Positions 45,401 to 58,149 are shown, counted from the first letter of the stretch. The stretch: 64,000 bases of DNA from Parasponia andersonii (GCA_002914805.1 JXTB01000552.1:196662-260661); one strand, 5' to 3'. Made by a program: numbers and translations. The notes: generated by a model from the letters alone, not told the origin.

Positions 45401-45539
45401 AGGCAAAGCAAGATCATATTCGTTTGTATTTAAAAATGCCTCATTGTACAGGAGTACAATCATCGACTAGTTTAAGAACACTATTCTTTTAATTTTTTTT
45501 GGCTTTTGCATAAAATTTCTTTTGTTTTCTATTTGGTTT

Positions 45540-45866
45540 TCTTTCAATGGCTGAATCTATATTTGTCTTTTCTCTCTTTTTTTTCTTCGGCTTCTCTCTT
45601 TTTTTTCACTTTTTTTTTGGTTCACTCTTTTTTCGTAACCTCGCTTGATCTTCACAAATTTTTTTTGGTGTCAGAGAGAAAAGAGTGATTGGTCGTTGAT
45701 TAAGTACAAACAAGTACTTATTGGTGAAGCTGTCATGTTTAACACCCCGATCAGATTACCATGATCGACCTAGTAATAAGTGTCCAGCTTGCATCAGAAC
45801 CACATCGCACAAGACTTCATTTTCATATTTCCTGATACGAAATGAAGCTAACACTTGTTTATTCAC
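45540..45866 (-). pseudogene. Gypsy protease C-terminal remnant
   Basis: The minus strand reads VNKQVLASFRIRKYENEVLC, then DVVLMQAGHLLLGRSW, stop, SDRGVKHDSFTNKYLFVLNQ, RPITLFSLTP and a Lys/Arg-rich linker. It matches the later half of gypsy protease (ILGxxW-type motif LLLGRSW). The catalytic DSGA part and all of gag are absent. The plus-strand open frames 45506-45688 and 45842-46036 are shadows. Confidence 0.8.
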
Positions 45867-46050
45867 TAAAAACTCAAAGGCTACACAAAGCTAAATTAGG
45901 ATTCAAGCAATTAAGAAAGAATTTGACTTTAGCTACGATAAGAATAGGTAAATTTGGCTACTCTTTTTCTTTGGATTATTTAGATGAAACAAAGAAGAAA
46001 GCCGATATGACTAGGAGGAAAAAAAGGATAGAATAAACTTGAGACTAGGA

Positions 46051-46068
46051 TCCAGCTCTTCATACCAA
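46051..46068 (-). promoter_or_regulatory. Primer-binding site of the gypsy element
   Basis: The minus strand reads TTGGTATGAAGAGCTGGA one base after the 5' LTR end. It is a decayed form of the initiator Met-tRNA complement TGGTATCAGAGC. Confidence 0.75.
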
Positions 46069-46069
46069 C

Positions 46070-46935
46070 TGATACGAACTTTGCCAATTTGTGGCGAAAC
46101 TTGAAATAAGGATGATGCCTATGACCGTTCTACAATCAGATTTGGATAGAAAACTTCTACCTAATACCTATAAAGAGATGTGAACTTTAGTATATAGGAG
46201 GACGCTACAATTAAGGATAGAAAATTCGATTGATAAGTCAAGATATGAACGCCATAGAGAAATATTATAAGTTTGAAATAGTTCTAAAAGAACTCCAAAG
46301 AAATTATTCTCAATTTTAATGAATAAATGCCTAATATGTTAAATTAAGCTAATACCTAATATGTTAAATTAAGCTAATGACTATTTAAATACATAGGGAG
46401 CACGAAATTGGCAGCTGAAAAACACCTAAGATACTTCCCAAAATAAGAAAAAGAAACTAAAATAACCTAATTAGAATTCTGAGAATTGGTTTGCTATAAT
46501 TACCGTAAAACATGCCTACTTCACAATAAAAAGGAAAAGTATCTTAATTGATATGCAAGCCGTACAACTTAGTAATAAAATTTATAATAAATAAATAAGA
46601 AAGATAATTTAGCTAAACTATAAACAATCATTCTTCTTTATGAGTCAAAAAAAGGTAAGTCACCCAAATTAGGAAACTAGACTTATAATTCACGCATCCT
46701 TTGAGCTATTCTCTTTGGAGAGCCTTTTATAGATTATTCCAAAACTTGAATCATAGAAATCCAACCTTATGAACCACGTAGAACATCCTCCTTATATCTC
46801 TAAGAATTCACCTCTATCCAGATGTTTTGAATCGGCCTATTGAAAGACTTCTTGAACCTTTTAGCCCGAGTTCTGGTAATCGATCTAATTGAAACTTGAA
46901 TTGGCTCCTTTGAAACCGTACCTTAATTTGCATCA
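46070..46935 (-). repeat. 5' LTR of the gypsy element
   Basis: 866 bp. On the minus strand it runs from TGATGCAAATTAAGG to GTTCGTATCA, with intact TG...CA ends, and aligns with 40951-41913. It contains its own 25 bp duplication (46330-46354 and 46355-46379, CCTAATATGTTAAATTAAGC units) in place of the SINE. Numerous substitutions between the LTRs show the insertion is old. Confidence 0.9.
46330..46379. repeat. 25 bp tandem duplication in the 5' LTR
   Basis: CCTAATATGTTAAATTAAGCTAAT(A/G) occurs twice in succession. It is absent from the 3' LTR. Confidence 0.9.
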
Positions 46936-46940
46936 ACTTC

Positions 46941-49490
46941 TCTAAAAGCCTTTTTTAAGTTTATGTATAGTGTATCAATTTTTGTGCATCAATTACATCA
47001 ATTTTATATTATGTCAATTTTTTAATATTTTTAATATTGATGTATATTTAAAAATGATATCCTTTGCTCATTTTCTATAGAATCGGTCATTTTTTTTAAT
47101 AAAATTCGGCTATTTGACTAAGCAGCCCAAATATTCTTCATGCAAGAAAACGCCGGTAGTGATGGATCATATTTTAATTTTATAATTATTCTTGCGTGTT
47201 TCTTAGAGTGTTGAATAATGAATTATTACAGAATTTTCAATTTCAAAGTGTTGGAACAACTAAATCTCTATTTTGTTGTCAAAATTCAATTTGATTTGGT
47301 CTATATGCATGAACGACTTCAAGTCTAGAAGTCTTTTCTTTTTCAATTCAAAGTAAGAACAAGCTTCTTTAATTCTAAGTATTCGATATGATGTATTAAT
47401 TTATTTGATGAACACAAATCGTCTGTATATAGTTTTTCGTGTACCATGTACACATAATAAATTTTGTAGATATGCCTTATCGACGTTGATTTTACGATAG
47501 CCATCTAACTCGATGTAAATAAGTTATAATAGTAAATGGATCTAATACGAATAATAAGTTATATCGATAGATGGGTTGAATACGAATAATAGTAACATGA
47601 ATCGGCTGATTTAAATTTAACATGATTCGGCTGATTTTTTCACTATATAAGAGAGATTATAAAATAGTTTAGGTTCTCGATATGAGAACTCCAACTAGTA
47701 TTTGAGCGTGTCTTTTATATACAGATGAGCATAACTGAGGTTTTCCAACTTTGTAAATAGTAAACTACGTAGATCTTCATCAATGAGTCACCTACTTTTA
47801 TAGTGATTAGGCTAATTTTGCAGTAACTCAATTGTGTAATCGAAAGCCGCAAAACATACCTTAAAAAGGAAACTTACTAGTAGATATATATTTATTTTCA
47901 TTTTTCATGAAAACTATAACTAAATTAGTTAGGTGATGTGGCAAATTGAATGGACAAAGAACAAATGATATACTTCGTTATTTGATATACTAAGGCATCT
48001 TTTGTCCTAGGTCACTTCCATAAAGGAAGCATATCTTCTGTCCACTTTTATCGACAATTATCCATTGGTTTTCAACAAAATAAAAGTGTAATAATGCTCA
48101 CACATCAACGAATGTTGGAGTTATGAAACTTTCGCACATATTGCTATCTCAAAAAAAAAAAATGATAATAATAATGAAAAAAATTTGAGATCGTAAATTC
48201 TCCGTGTCAACTTACGGAGAAGGGCTCAATTCTGACTAGCGAAATCCTTGATGTCAATATTACGTTGCTTGATTGGAATATTGCAACAAGGATACGCCAA
48301 AGCACGGTATCAAGTTTATGACTATTTACAAAACCAATCCACAAAAAGTTATTTCGTCAACATTCATCTCTTCTAATAAAGAACTAGGCCATTTTTAAAC
48401 CATAAACAAATGCATTAATTAAGGAGCTCATAATGATTGACTGAAGTAATAATAAGCGTTCGAAAGAGTAAAACCCTTCCAGAAAGCAAGCTTAATTATT
48501 TCTAATTGTTCTATGCCAATGACTGAAGCCAACATTGCCTAGATGCTCGTTTGAAAATCGAAATACTGAGACAGATAATTGGGAAAGAGCCCATTTTCCT
48601 ACTTAAGGCAAAAGAAGAATGGAAGCACGGCGGAGAGTGATGGTGGCACCCAAAAAAATTGTTAATTTGGATTTTATCCAACTTTATTAGTTGCCCAGGT
48701 GAAGAACCATAAAGCTGAAAAGCAACATAATTCACCCCAAGGTTAAGGCAATCAAGAATAATTTTTGTAATTACCAATTACTCAACTAAAAAAAATTTAC
48801 CATAGACATATAATGGCTTCTAGGGGGTTAAAACCATAATATTAGAGTTTAAACCCAGAAGAAGCCATCTCGTAACAAAGAACTCCTAAAAAATATGTTG
48901 TGTGGTAAGTGTTGACGTGAAATTTGGCTCACTCAAATAAACATGTTATATTTGTGTTATATATTTCTAACTGGAAATTGACACAAAAAATAAATATATC
49001 ATCCTAATTCGTTTACGAGTTTATTTCGTCATAAATTACCAAACTAAGTTAAAAATTGAAATATTTTTTTTTTTATTTATATTGATATTCACACTCCGTT
49101 AAAATTCATAAAATAGTCCGTGTATATCTAATTTACTCTCATTTGTATTAGTCTTTCTTTCTCTACCCACATATTGTGCATCCCACAATTTTCTCTTTTT
49201 TTGAAAACTTCACAACCACTCGTCCATTTATCGTTCGTTTTGTTTTTACGTATTGTTGTCAAATAACCTTCGTTATCATCTAGTCTACGATTTTTCATTA
49301 ATAAGTTCAATTTGTGTCTGAATTTTTATGTTAATTAAGATTGAGTTTATTTAGTTCGGTTCTAGGGTTTTAAATCCCCCAATTATTAACCTAGGTAATT
49401 TGTATATTTGATAGCTGATTTTGTTTCTTTCCTTATGAGTAGGGTTTATTTTCTATATATGTTATTGGAGGAAAGCTAAGTATCGCAGTA
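46941..49490. other. Intergenic stretch
   Basis: Words such as CGGTCATTTTTTTTAATAAA and TTCGGCTATTTGACTAAGCA (47080-47130) look like a MITE end. The rest, including a GAATAATA/CGGCTGATTT-rich patch at 47520-47640, has no recognised gene. The minus-strand open frames at 48511-48777 and 49128-49310 lack known domains. Confidence 0.4.
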
Positions 49491-49495
49491 CTTAG

Positions 49496-51664
49496 TGTAA
49501 AAATCATGATTTTAATTAAGGGTATTTTGGCTATTTCATTAGAGTATTAGAGTAAGGGATTTGAATTAGGGGTTAAAATGCACAGTTGGAAGTCTTTTCT
49601 CACCATTTCATATCTGCCAAGTGGAACATTTTTCCCAAATTTCATTAAATCCCTAAATTTCCCCCTTTTTCTCTCTTATCTTTCTTGTTCTCTTATCCCT
49701 CTCTCACTTGTTTACTGTGCAGCATCAAAATTCGGTAGTCGCCATCGACCTAGCCCACGAACTCTGACTAGCTGCCTCCCCATGACCAGACAAAGCTGCT
49801 CCGGCCACCGTCGCGCAGCCAAAGCATAGGAAGAAGCTCGCGATCCTGCAAGGTGTCATGGCCAAAAATTGGCATTTTGCTGCCATGCAATGCTGAGCAC
49901 CACCCTTGCTAGCATACTTGGCCTTCCTTGACTCTAAGTCAATAAGTCTTAGCCACTAATTTTTAGTGATTTAGCTCGGGTGAGCCTTTGATACTTTTTG
50001 GCTATCTTTGTAATAAAAATATGGCATTCCTATAATTATTTTTGTGAACTTCAAGTGATGACCGTGAAACTTTGTGAGATGATTGTATAAGTTAAGATTG
50101 GAGAATGAGTGGTTGTATTGTATGGAATGGATGAGTGGTTTGTAAAAAAATCAGATTTAAAAATATGGCATTTGTGAAAATATTTTTAGAAAGAGATATT
50201 TCTGTAATTTTTGGAATTAGTCACTAATAAGGCCCAAAATTAGGCTCCGAGACTCGAAACTAAATTTGGACTTCGAATTTGGACTTAGGACTTAGTAAGG
50301 TCAAGAGATAAGTTTTGATATATAAGATCGATATGTTTCAAAATGGCACAGAATCCAATACTTGAGGCTTGGGATTTCACCTCGTTTTGCATGTCACTGG
50401 CTATGTTTCGGCCCAAAACTAAATTAATCGAATTATATGTCTAATTTGACTATTTTAGATGTAAGTAATTCAGTAGTGATGTTCATTTCTCAATTTCAGG
50501 CTTTGTTCAATTACCTAGTTTTATACTTATTATGTTTTAAAATGTACATTATGACCTATTTCTAAAAATTATCGATTTTCATGAATTCAATTAATCTGAT
50601 TGGATATTTGATAAACTTGTGAACTATTGAGACCTATTAGACTATTTTGGGATTAGATTGTATGGTTTTTATGCAGGTTTCAAAATTGTGATTTTGGAAA
50701 AATACAGTCGCTATATTGCCCAAATTTTCAGTAAATCCCAAAATAATATCAAATGAGTTTAAAAGTATGATTTTCTTGATATAATTAATATATGGTTATT
50801 ACTCACTCTATGATATGTTGTACCTACCATAGGATCACACACTTGAGTTCTATTTTTGTATCATGGTATTTTAGATCGCTAGCGAGTTATTGCAACGCTA
50901 GGTGAGAAACCTAGGCCCCTAGCCTCTGTGCAGGTTTTGCCAACACACCTCTGAGTAATGTCAGGATATTAGGTACCTCTAATAAAGGGGTATTACAAGG
51001 TCGTTATGGGAGGATGAGAGCTTATTCATATACATAGTTGATTTATGATATATACAACCATGTGACTTTGGTCTTGATTTTGGTTCTGAATGTATAATTA
51101 CTCTTGACTCGATTACTTTGTAAACTTGATTCATAAATTGATTTAGAAAAGTATTAATTATGTAGATTTGAAAAGTTGTATTCATTCTAAAGAGGTAATT
51201 GAATTTCTACTGAGCGTGTGAATGCTCACTACTATTTTTTTCTCTCTCAAGTAATGTGCAGTGTAATTTGAGCAACTTAGAGCGGAGTGATTAGGAGAGG
51301 AAGCTTGTTACTAGTTTAGTAGTTGGTAACTACCACGTAAATCTTATTTTAGATTTGTAATAATACTCTCAGGCTCATATCATGGATTTAGCCTGTACTA
51401 CTTATTATGCCTACTTGTGATGATGATGATAATGCATAGATATATTTTATGAATATTATTAACAGTCTATGTCTAGTGATGATCACAAAACTATGAAAAT
51501 TTACTATTGTGATTATATTTATAAACTTCTATGGAAGAAGTTATTTCGAAACTAGTCGTCATTTTTCTGAAAAATTAAAATTTTTATATTTCTTTAATAT
51601 AACTTATGAATTTCCACTTATGAAATTTTTATTCTGCCACTGACCTGAATTTTGAGTCGTGACA
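49496..51664 (+). mobile_element. Solo LTR, 2169 bp, with perfect target duplication
   Basis: The element starts TGTAAAAATCATG and ends TTTTGAGTCGTGACA, with mirrored TGT/ACA ends. Immediately outside are CTTAG (49491-49495) and CTTAG (51665-51669). There is no primer-binding site, polypurine tract or pol after it, so this is a solo LTR left by recombination. Orientation is inferred from the ...GTCGTGACA end, common at the 3' end of long plant gypsy LTRs. The interior includes a G+C-richer patch (49735-49850) whose open frame at 49578-49829 is not a recognised protein. Confidence 0.82.
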
Positions 51665-51669
51665 CTTAG

Positions 51670-52575
51670 CATGAGTCCAATCTTATTTTGTAAAACCCAA
51701 AAAAATTTAAAAAAAAAATGATGATAATAATAAAAAATAAAAATAAATGAGCGATGGAAACCGAATTATAGAGTCTTTGTAATTCAAGTTTAAGAAAAAA
51801 AAGGTAAAAAACCGGTATATTTCTACGGCCTAGTCTTTTTAGATCAGGATACATTTGTCTCGAAAGTTTTGAAGGAAAAAAATGTCTTTGAATTAACATC
51901 ACTAAGTGCTAATACAACTTTTTTTCCCACTCTACCCATTCTTGAGGGATTAATAGAGATACCCTCATTAATCGGACAATTCAGGATTTTTTTAGGTAGA
52001 TTATTAATTATACATATTTAAATTATATCAAAATTATATCATAATCAAATTACATTCAAACAACTTGACCTTTAGAAAACACTTTTCGGTAGCCAAGTAT
52101 AAATTGCTCTATTACGTAATATATTGAAGAGCCGGAGGACTGTCAAGACTCTGAAATCCTAATGCCCAAAATAATGGAAAAATAACTAAACGATTTTGAC
52201 TAAGGTAGCAAAGTCCAAAAATGACGTCCCAGGCAATTTGGAATTTGTTTAACATTTATTGCTTAGGACCAAACCGTGTTTATTTTTGTCCAAATCATAT
52301 GAATGACTTTGATTCCCCTAAAACCTGGAAATTAGGGGAAGAAAGAAATGGAAATTGGGGCAGAAATGTATAGGCATATTCCCTTGAAATAGCATAGAAA
52401 CTTTGCTATGCTTGTTTATTTTTAATTGATTTCTAAATGGAGTCTGGCGGGAACATTAGTTTAGATAAAAACAAAATTGTCTTGGACATGTTTTAAGCCA
52501 AAGGTATGGAACCCAGTCAAAGATATGTACTCTCTTTTTTATTTCTCATTAGCAAAATTAAAATACCGTAACTCT
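51670..52575. other. Intergenic stretch
   Basis: Nothing recognisable. Confidence 0.5.
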
Positions 52576-52585
52576 ATATCTACGA

Positions 52586-53289
52586 GGGATAATAACATTA
52601 AAATACATTGATTTTTAACATTTTTGCAAAAAATATCATAGCTTTTGAATTTTTATAAAATAATACCATTATTTTTGAATTCTATAAATTAGTACCCTAA
52701 CAATTAAAATTATTACAAATCAATACCTTAACATTTGAAAATTTTATAAATTTATAATCTTAATACCATGGTAGTAGCCATCATCAACTTAATTAAAATG
52801 TGTTAAATAATAATAAAATTTCTGAAAAATATTTGTAGTTAGCTTATTTCACTTTTTATTTTAAAAAAATTAAAAATTAAAAAGATAGATAAAATGGTTA
52901 AATTGTAAAAACATGAGAGGTAAAAAATTTTCTTTTGTTTTTTAGCAATTAACCAAAAAAAGTAGTTATAAAATAATTTCCAATAATATACTAATATCAA
53001 AATGGTTTTAATAAATTAATGAGCGGTGTTTGCATCTTTTCATTTGCTCATAGTATAAATATACAAAGAACACAAAATCTGAGAATATTATTTTGTAAAA
53101 AGCATAAATATCAGAGTATTATTTTACACAATTCAAAAATGAGAGTATTAATTTGTGAAAATCATAAATATAAAGGATATTAATTTGTAAAATTTCAAAA
53201 ATGAGGTTATTAAATTGCAGAAGTTCAAAAAATAAGGTATTCTTTACAAAAAAAAAATTAAAAGTGAGGATATTTTTATGTAATTAACC
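52586..53289. mobile_element. Mutator-like TIR element, 704 bp, with 10 bp target duplication
   Basis: The left end GGGATAATAACATTAAAATA and the reverse complement of the right end GGTTAATTACATAAAAATAT are the start of inverted arms of about 200 bp. The arms are themselves built of repeated AAAT(T)AATACC(T)...TTTTTGAATTTT modules. The flanks are ATATCTACGA (52576-52585) and ATATCTATGA (53290-53299), a 10 bp duplication with one C/T change. A 9-11 bp duplication and long TIRs point to the Mutator superfamily. No transposase is encoded. Confidence 0.75.
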
Positions 53290-53299
53290 ATATCTATGA

Positions 53300-54840
53300 C
53301 ATATCGCATGTTTGACATGGCCCCCAAAGATCTTTTGGGACTCAAAAATTACTTTTGAAAATTTTTGGATAAATTGTCAAAATGTCTTTTTTTAATTATC
53401 AGACATTTTTTATAAAGCATGGACTCACTAATTTTTCCAGAAAAATCTTCTTCGACTTTTATTTCAATAAGTAAAAATTATCTCAAATCGCTCGGTAATA
53501 AGTACGCTTTTAGGTGAAGGGTGGTTTTATTGCCACTTTTTTTTTTTTTCTCTTCTCACCTTTCATTTAGTAATTAATTAATGCCAAAATAGTCTTATAT
53601 GAAATGACGTAAATGAACATAAAACAGTATTAAATAAATAGAATTATTTTTTAAAAAAAAAAAGAAAAAAAACTTTTCAAAAAAAAGGAAAAATAATACT
53701 GGAACATCGTTTTTACCACAACTCCTCAAATAAACTTGATAAGATCCATTATCCCTTAGAAAAAAAAAATCTTAAAAATAAAAAATATTCTTAGCTATAT
53801 TTAGTTTTTATGGCCGTGGAACTTGGAAGAACATCTTGCAAATTCCAAAGCTCCAATAATTTTGATGAAGGTTTTTTTTCCCTCTTTCTTTCTCTTAAAA
53901 GATATAATTTAAAACCTGAAAAATGACTCAAGTTCTCAAACCTTTTAGAATAAAAAAGGAAAACAATCTATTTAAAATAAAATTGAAGAGGGTGAAAATT
54001 TCATCCCAAAATTAGGAGCGAATGCGTGTCCAAAGAAGGTTATCAACAACTCAAGATTGAACACATGTCCAAGGTCATTATTATAGATTTACTCTTCTCT
54101 TCAATGGATGACAAGAAAGAAACCACCTGTAATCCTCATGCTAACTCGCAGGCAGTTCAATTCGAGTTACTAGGATTAATCAGCCACAATCATGTGCAAG
54201 TGGCGATTACTTAATCAGAAGAAATTTTCCATTGGACCAACGCCTGCAGGTCTACAACCCTAGCAATAGACGTGCATCATGATAAAAACAAATTATAAGT
54301 CTCTTGAGCTACTATATAAAGCTCCAATATTCAGTTAAAAAGGGGGGAGAGGAGAGGAGAGAACGAAGGGGGCAAAAAAAAAGAAAGGCAAAAGACACAC
54401 ACTCATAGAGACACATTTTTACGCGCACATCATATTGATAGTCCGTTCGTAGCTTAGATGGGAAAGTGAGAAGAGAAGCAATACAAAAATGCAAATAGTA
54501 CAATCATTCAGCTGAAGAGAGGATAATAATAGGTTTATATATGAATATGAAGCACATCATCATTTGGATTATTACCATCTCTTAAAGCAGTACAATATTC
54601 AATATATTATTTCATTTATTATTATATTCAGTCGAATTTGCGATTCCCATTCTAAAATATATGTTAGAAAATTAAGATTTTATTTGGATAAATGAGATAT
54701 TGAGGCTTTATTTCTTATCCTAAATGAGTTAAAAAGAAAATTAAAAAAATTGCGAATTTTCTTGTAAAATTATAGATTTTGTCTCAAAAGTTACAAGCTA
54801 TTATGGGTAATAAAATGTTTGTAACGTTATGTAACTAGTG
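53300..54840. other. Intergenic; isolated TATA-like site near 54313
   Basis: CTATATAAAGCTCC at about 54313-54325 is a good TATA-type sequence followed by a purine-rich leader-like run (GGGGGGAGAGGAGAGGAGAG). The first downstream ATG frames are very short and I see no gene. The open frame at 54026-54214 has no family. Confidence 0.35.
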
Positions 54841-55330
54841 GTCATTTATTCTGAAATATATTTTTTTTAAATTAATCAGTGGATTAATGAGAGGAATAAA
54901 AATATTTTGTAACCGCTTTGGATTATGACTAAAACATTTCTTGAATAAATGATAATAATTTCCCAACTCCCATATAGAGCCTATAAAATGAGGCACGTCT
55001 CCTTTCATTCTCGTCAAAAATTATTCTCTTCTTTCTCTCAAGTTCTCTCTAGTATTCTAGCTCCAGTTTTTGAATTCTTATGCTTAGTTTAAGTTATAGT
55101 GCTAATTCTTAATTCTAGTTCTAGTTCTTTGAGTCTTGAAAAAATTCAGACAAAAATTCAGTTCATTAGAAGTAAAAACTTAATATACCACTTGTTATTT
55201 TAAAAAATTATTGTATCTTAGAAGATAGACGTATAATGATCTCAAACATTTCGAGAAGAGGTGAACTTATTTTAAGAAAATTATGTGATACATAAGCTTT
55301 AGTTTATTTCTTAAAATTTTTAATTCATGT
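54841..55330 (+). mobile_element. LTR-like remnant, copy B (TATA box at 54982)
   Basis: TATAAAA at 54982-54988 is followed about 180 bp later by GTTCATTAGAAGTA...ATCTTAGAAGATAGACG...GAGAAGAGGTGAACTTATTTTAAG...AATTATGTGATAC. These are the same blocks in the same order and spacing as at 37939-38290. Divergence is high. The borders are approximate. Confidence 0.45.
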
Positions 55331-56334
55331 TTTATTGTTGTATTGTACATAATATAATTTTTATCATCGTGATAAGTATTGTTTGTACTTTACATACTAA
55401 GTCACTCTCACCTGCAAAAATTCACATGAAATTAATACTCATTCATTGTCATATTTATATGGCTCATTCCGTATATTATATTGTCTTCACTTGATATTTC
55501 AATTGAATATTGCATACACAGCTAGATTTTATGTTTTTATTTGTCTAAAAGCCTGTTAGCATCACCTACGGAAGGTACAACCACAAAAAATGGCCGGTTT
55601 TATTATTTATTAATATTCAAGTCAATTATTTCTCTAAAATATTCATCTGTATATCTGTATTTATACCTGAATCACATAGGTCATGTTTCATGCTAGCACA
55701 CTTAGTGCAACTCAGCAGAACTTACTTAGCCTATTTTTCACTCCCTTCACTTATTTGCAACAGTGCATTCATTATTCATATATTCTGAATCATTGACTCA
55801 TACTAAGATCCTTTCTGTGGAATCTACTTGGCTAATACATCTAGTCACACATCATTCCTGACATCACGTCATATCCAAACATAGTTGAATCCTAACCCTA
55901 TTTCTTAAAACTGTTTTCACCGTAATTAGGAGAATCCTTGTATATCCCGTGCAGACCTTTATGGAGGCGCATATTTTTACGAAAATCCTTTGATATTTTG
56001 AATCTTAAGAGTTAGCATATACTATTCTTTTAATTAATAGAATATTAAAATACCTTGATATGTTATGTAAGCTTTTATTTTATTTTATTTTATTTTTAAA
56101 AAAAAGCTAGAAGTTGAAGATGAAACAAATGGTTGAGAGATCTTTAAAACAAGCGCATGACAAAAGCAATTTCATTTTATCTTAATTATGACCAAATGTG
56201 GAATAAGTAAAATTTAAAAGGTGTGTCTTAAGAAAATATTTAAATTCTAAATTTTAAAGAGCGGTTTATTTAGAAACCGAGTGGGAAAGGAAAACGGAAA
56301 ACGATGGGCACCAATAGTGCTATCTTTGAGTGAA
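55331..56334. other. Intergenic stretch
   Basis: Nothing recognisable. Confidence 0.5.
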
Positions 56335-56831
56335 TGATAAATGACTCTGTTAATCTCTAAATTATGAAAAAAGTCTCATTTTAGTCCTTAAACTTTAAAT
56401 CGCACTATATTAGTTTTTAAATTACTAAAAATGTATTATTTTAGTTCTTTTTGCAATAAATTTTGTTTGAAACTTATCAGAGTGAGCACATAAGTTATAT
56501 TTCTCGTTCTATATTAGTATACATTTTGGACAATTCTATATTGTATTATTATCCAATATGCAATTAAAATCTGTTCAATCAATCATTTTTAAACTACTTT
56601 AATTTATATTCTAATCTCTTTATAATATTGGATAATACTTCTGATATATAATAAGTATAGAATAACAAACGTGTCTTATGTACTCATTCAGTTAAGAATA
56701 AAATAAAATATACAACAAAAAAGACTAAAATAAAATTTTATAATAGTTTAAAGACCAAAGTGATAATTTAAATTTTAAGTACTAAAGTGAAATCTTCTTC
56801 TTAATTCAGAAACTAATAAAGTCATTTATCC
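56335..56831. mobile_element. TIR element of about 500 bp
   Basis: The left arm TGATAAATGACTCTGTTAAT... and the right arm in reverse complement GGATAAATGACTTTATTAGT... remain similar for about 120 bp, through TTTTAGT(C/A)CTTAAA, TTTAAATTA and TTTTAGT(T/C)(C/T)TTTTTGC. The interior is A/T-rich and non-coding. The flanks contain TTGAGTGAAT and CTTGAATAAA, not a clear duplication. Confidence 0.6.
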
Positions 56832-58067
56832 TTGAATAAAATATCTGAAGAGCTTTTGACCCTTGAATGCTCTTCCAATGGAAGCCAAACTTACTGATTT
56901 TTCGAAGAAAATGTGAAAGAAAATGGTTCTAAATAAAAGCCAATCCTCAATGAGCCGGCCCGGTGGGCGGCCTCACATCTTTTTAATCATGTGCTTACTA
57001 CTTAGCTTCATAGGTATATTTTAATAATTTTTCAAAATTTTTTTTTTTTTTTTAATATTTTAACTATAGTGGAAAATGAGTAGTTAATTTTTTGGGGTAA
57101 ATATAATTTTCAATAAATATACTTGACAATATCACTGAGTTACTAATACGAAAATAACAATTTACTTCCCATATCATTTTTTTTATATTACTTCCTATAT
57201 CATTTAGTACAATAATTTTTTTTTCCGAAAAACATTTAGTACAATAGTCACTAGTGTGAAAAATTATCGCCCGTGATGCTACTTATGAAAAGTAAAATTA
57301 AATTGAAAAAAAATATATGATGATCTCATAAAGTCACACCAGTGATGTGCTAAGCATCATGCAATAGGTTGGACAGTCTTGGGCCAAAACTTTGTTTTGA
57401 GCCCGTTGGGCCTCTCTTGTTTACTTAAGGAGCTTTTAGCAAAATGGTCGATTTTGATACTTATAATAGATGTTCATTTTTCTAATTTTTATAGCTGAAA
57501 TATAGCAAATGTATCAGTTAATGAATCCAATTTATATACTGACTTACTCAGTATAAAACTGATATTAATTAGTATATAAACTGAATTTAGTATATCAATT
57601 GATAGAACTAGTGTAAAAAGTTATGTATTCAGTCGTTTACCTTTAAAAAAGAAAAGAAGAACGAATACTTATTAAAATAGTGTAGAATTAGGACATTTAC
57701 TATAATTACTCTTTGCTGATATACTTGGACATAAACTAAAAGAATAAAAGAAAAATATGGACATTTCTAAACTCAAGTCTCAACCTACAGCCACTCTAAT
57801 TTAAAGAGAATTTAATTCAACTTCTATGTAATGGTTCGGGATTCTCATTTTAGCCATATACATTAATAGGTACTTTCACTTTTACGCCTTTGAACTCTTT
57901 TTTTTTTTTTCTGTAATCTTTTTGAACTATTTTCTTGGTCTAAATCAAGCATTTAAACTTTGCAAGGGATCAATATGCTACCTCCTAACTATATTTATCA
58001 TAGGTTTAATCCCTGATTTTTTACGTATCTTATTCTATTATCTTGAATTGTAGTCTTCTAGATATGT
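56832..58067. other. Intergenic stretch
   Basis: Around 57500-57625 short AACTGA(T/A)..TTAGTATAT words recur, MITE-like but without clear ends. No gene is recognised. Confidence 0.45.
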
Positions 58068-58149
58068 CAAATTCACCATGTAGGGCAATACATCACAATG
58101 ATCTTACCCAAATTCACCATGTAGGGCAATACATCACAATGATCTGACC
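58068..58149. repeat. Two-copy tandem duplication, period 41 bp
   Basis: CAAATTCACCATGTAGGGCA...CACAATGATCT(T/G)ACCC starts at 58068 and 58109 and is almost identical in both copies. Confidence 0.95.

Larger units (their letters stand above)
40951..46935 (-). mobile_element. Ty3/gypsy LTR retrotransposon, gag-deleted, with nested insertions
   Basis: Two direct LTRs (40951-41913 and 46070-46935) flank a pol region in the order protease remnant, reverse transcriptase, RNase H, integrase, which is the Ty3/gypsy order. Perfect 5 bp duplications ACTTC lie outside both ends (40946-40950 and 46936-46940). A primer-binding site follows the 5' LTR, and a polypurine tract precedes the 3' LTR. Between primer-binding site and protease only about 200 bp remain, so gag is lost. 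A SINE sits in the 3' LTR and an LTR-like element sits in the 3' part of pol. Stops and frame shifts show it is dead. The sub-lineage is not determined. Confidence 0.92.

Noticed and set aside
45506-46036. Plus-strand frames in the gypsy 5' interior
   Set aside because: They are the complement of the protease remnant and its Lys-rich linker.
49578-49829. 83-codon frame with a hydrophobic, signal-like start
   Set aside because: It lies wholly inside the solo LTR. It is most likely fortuitous, although some LTRs are transcribed.
54026-54503. TATA-like site with short frames on both strands
   Set aside because: The reading frames after the TATA-like sequence stop within a few codons, so I report only the site.
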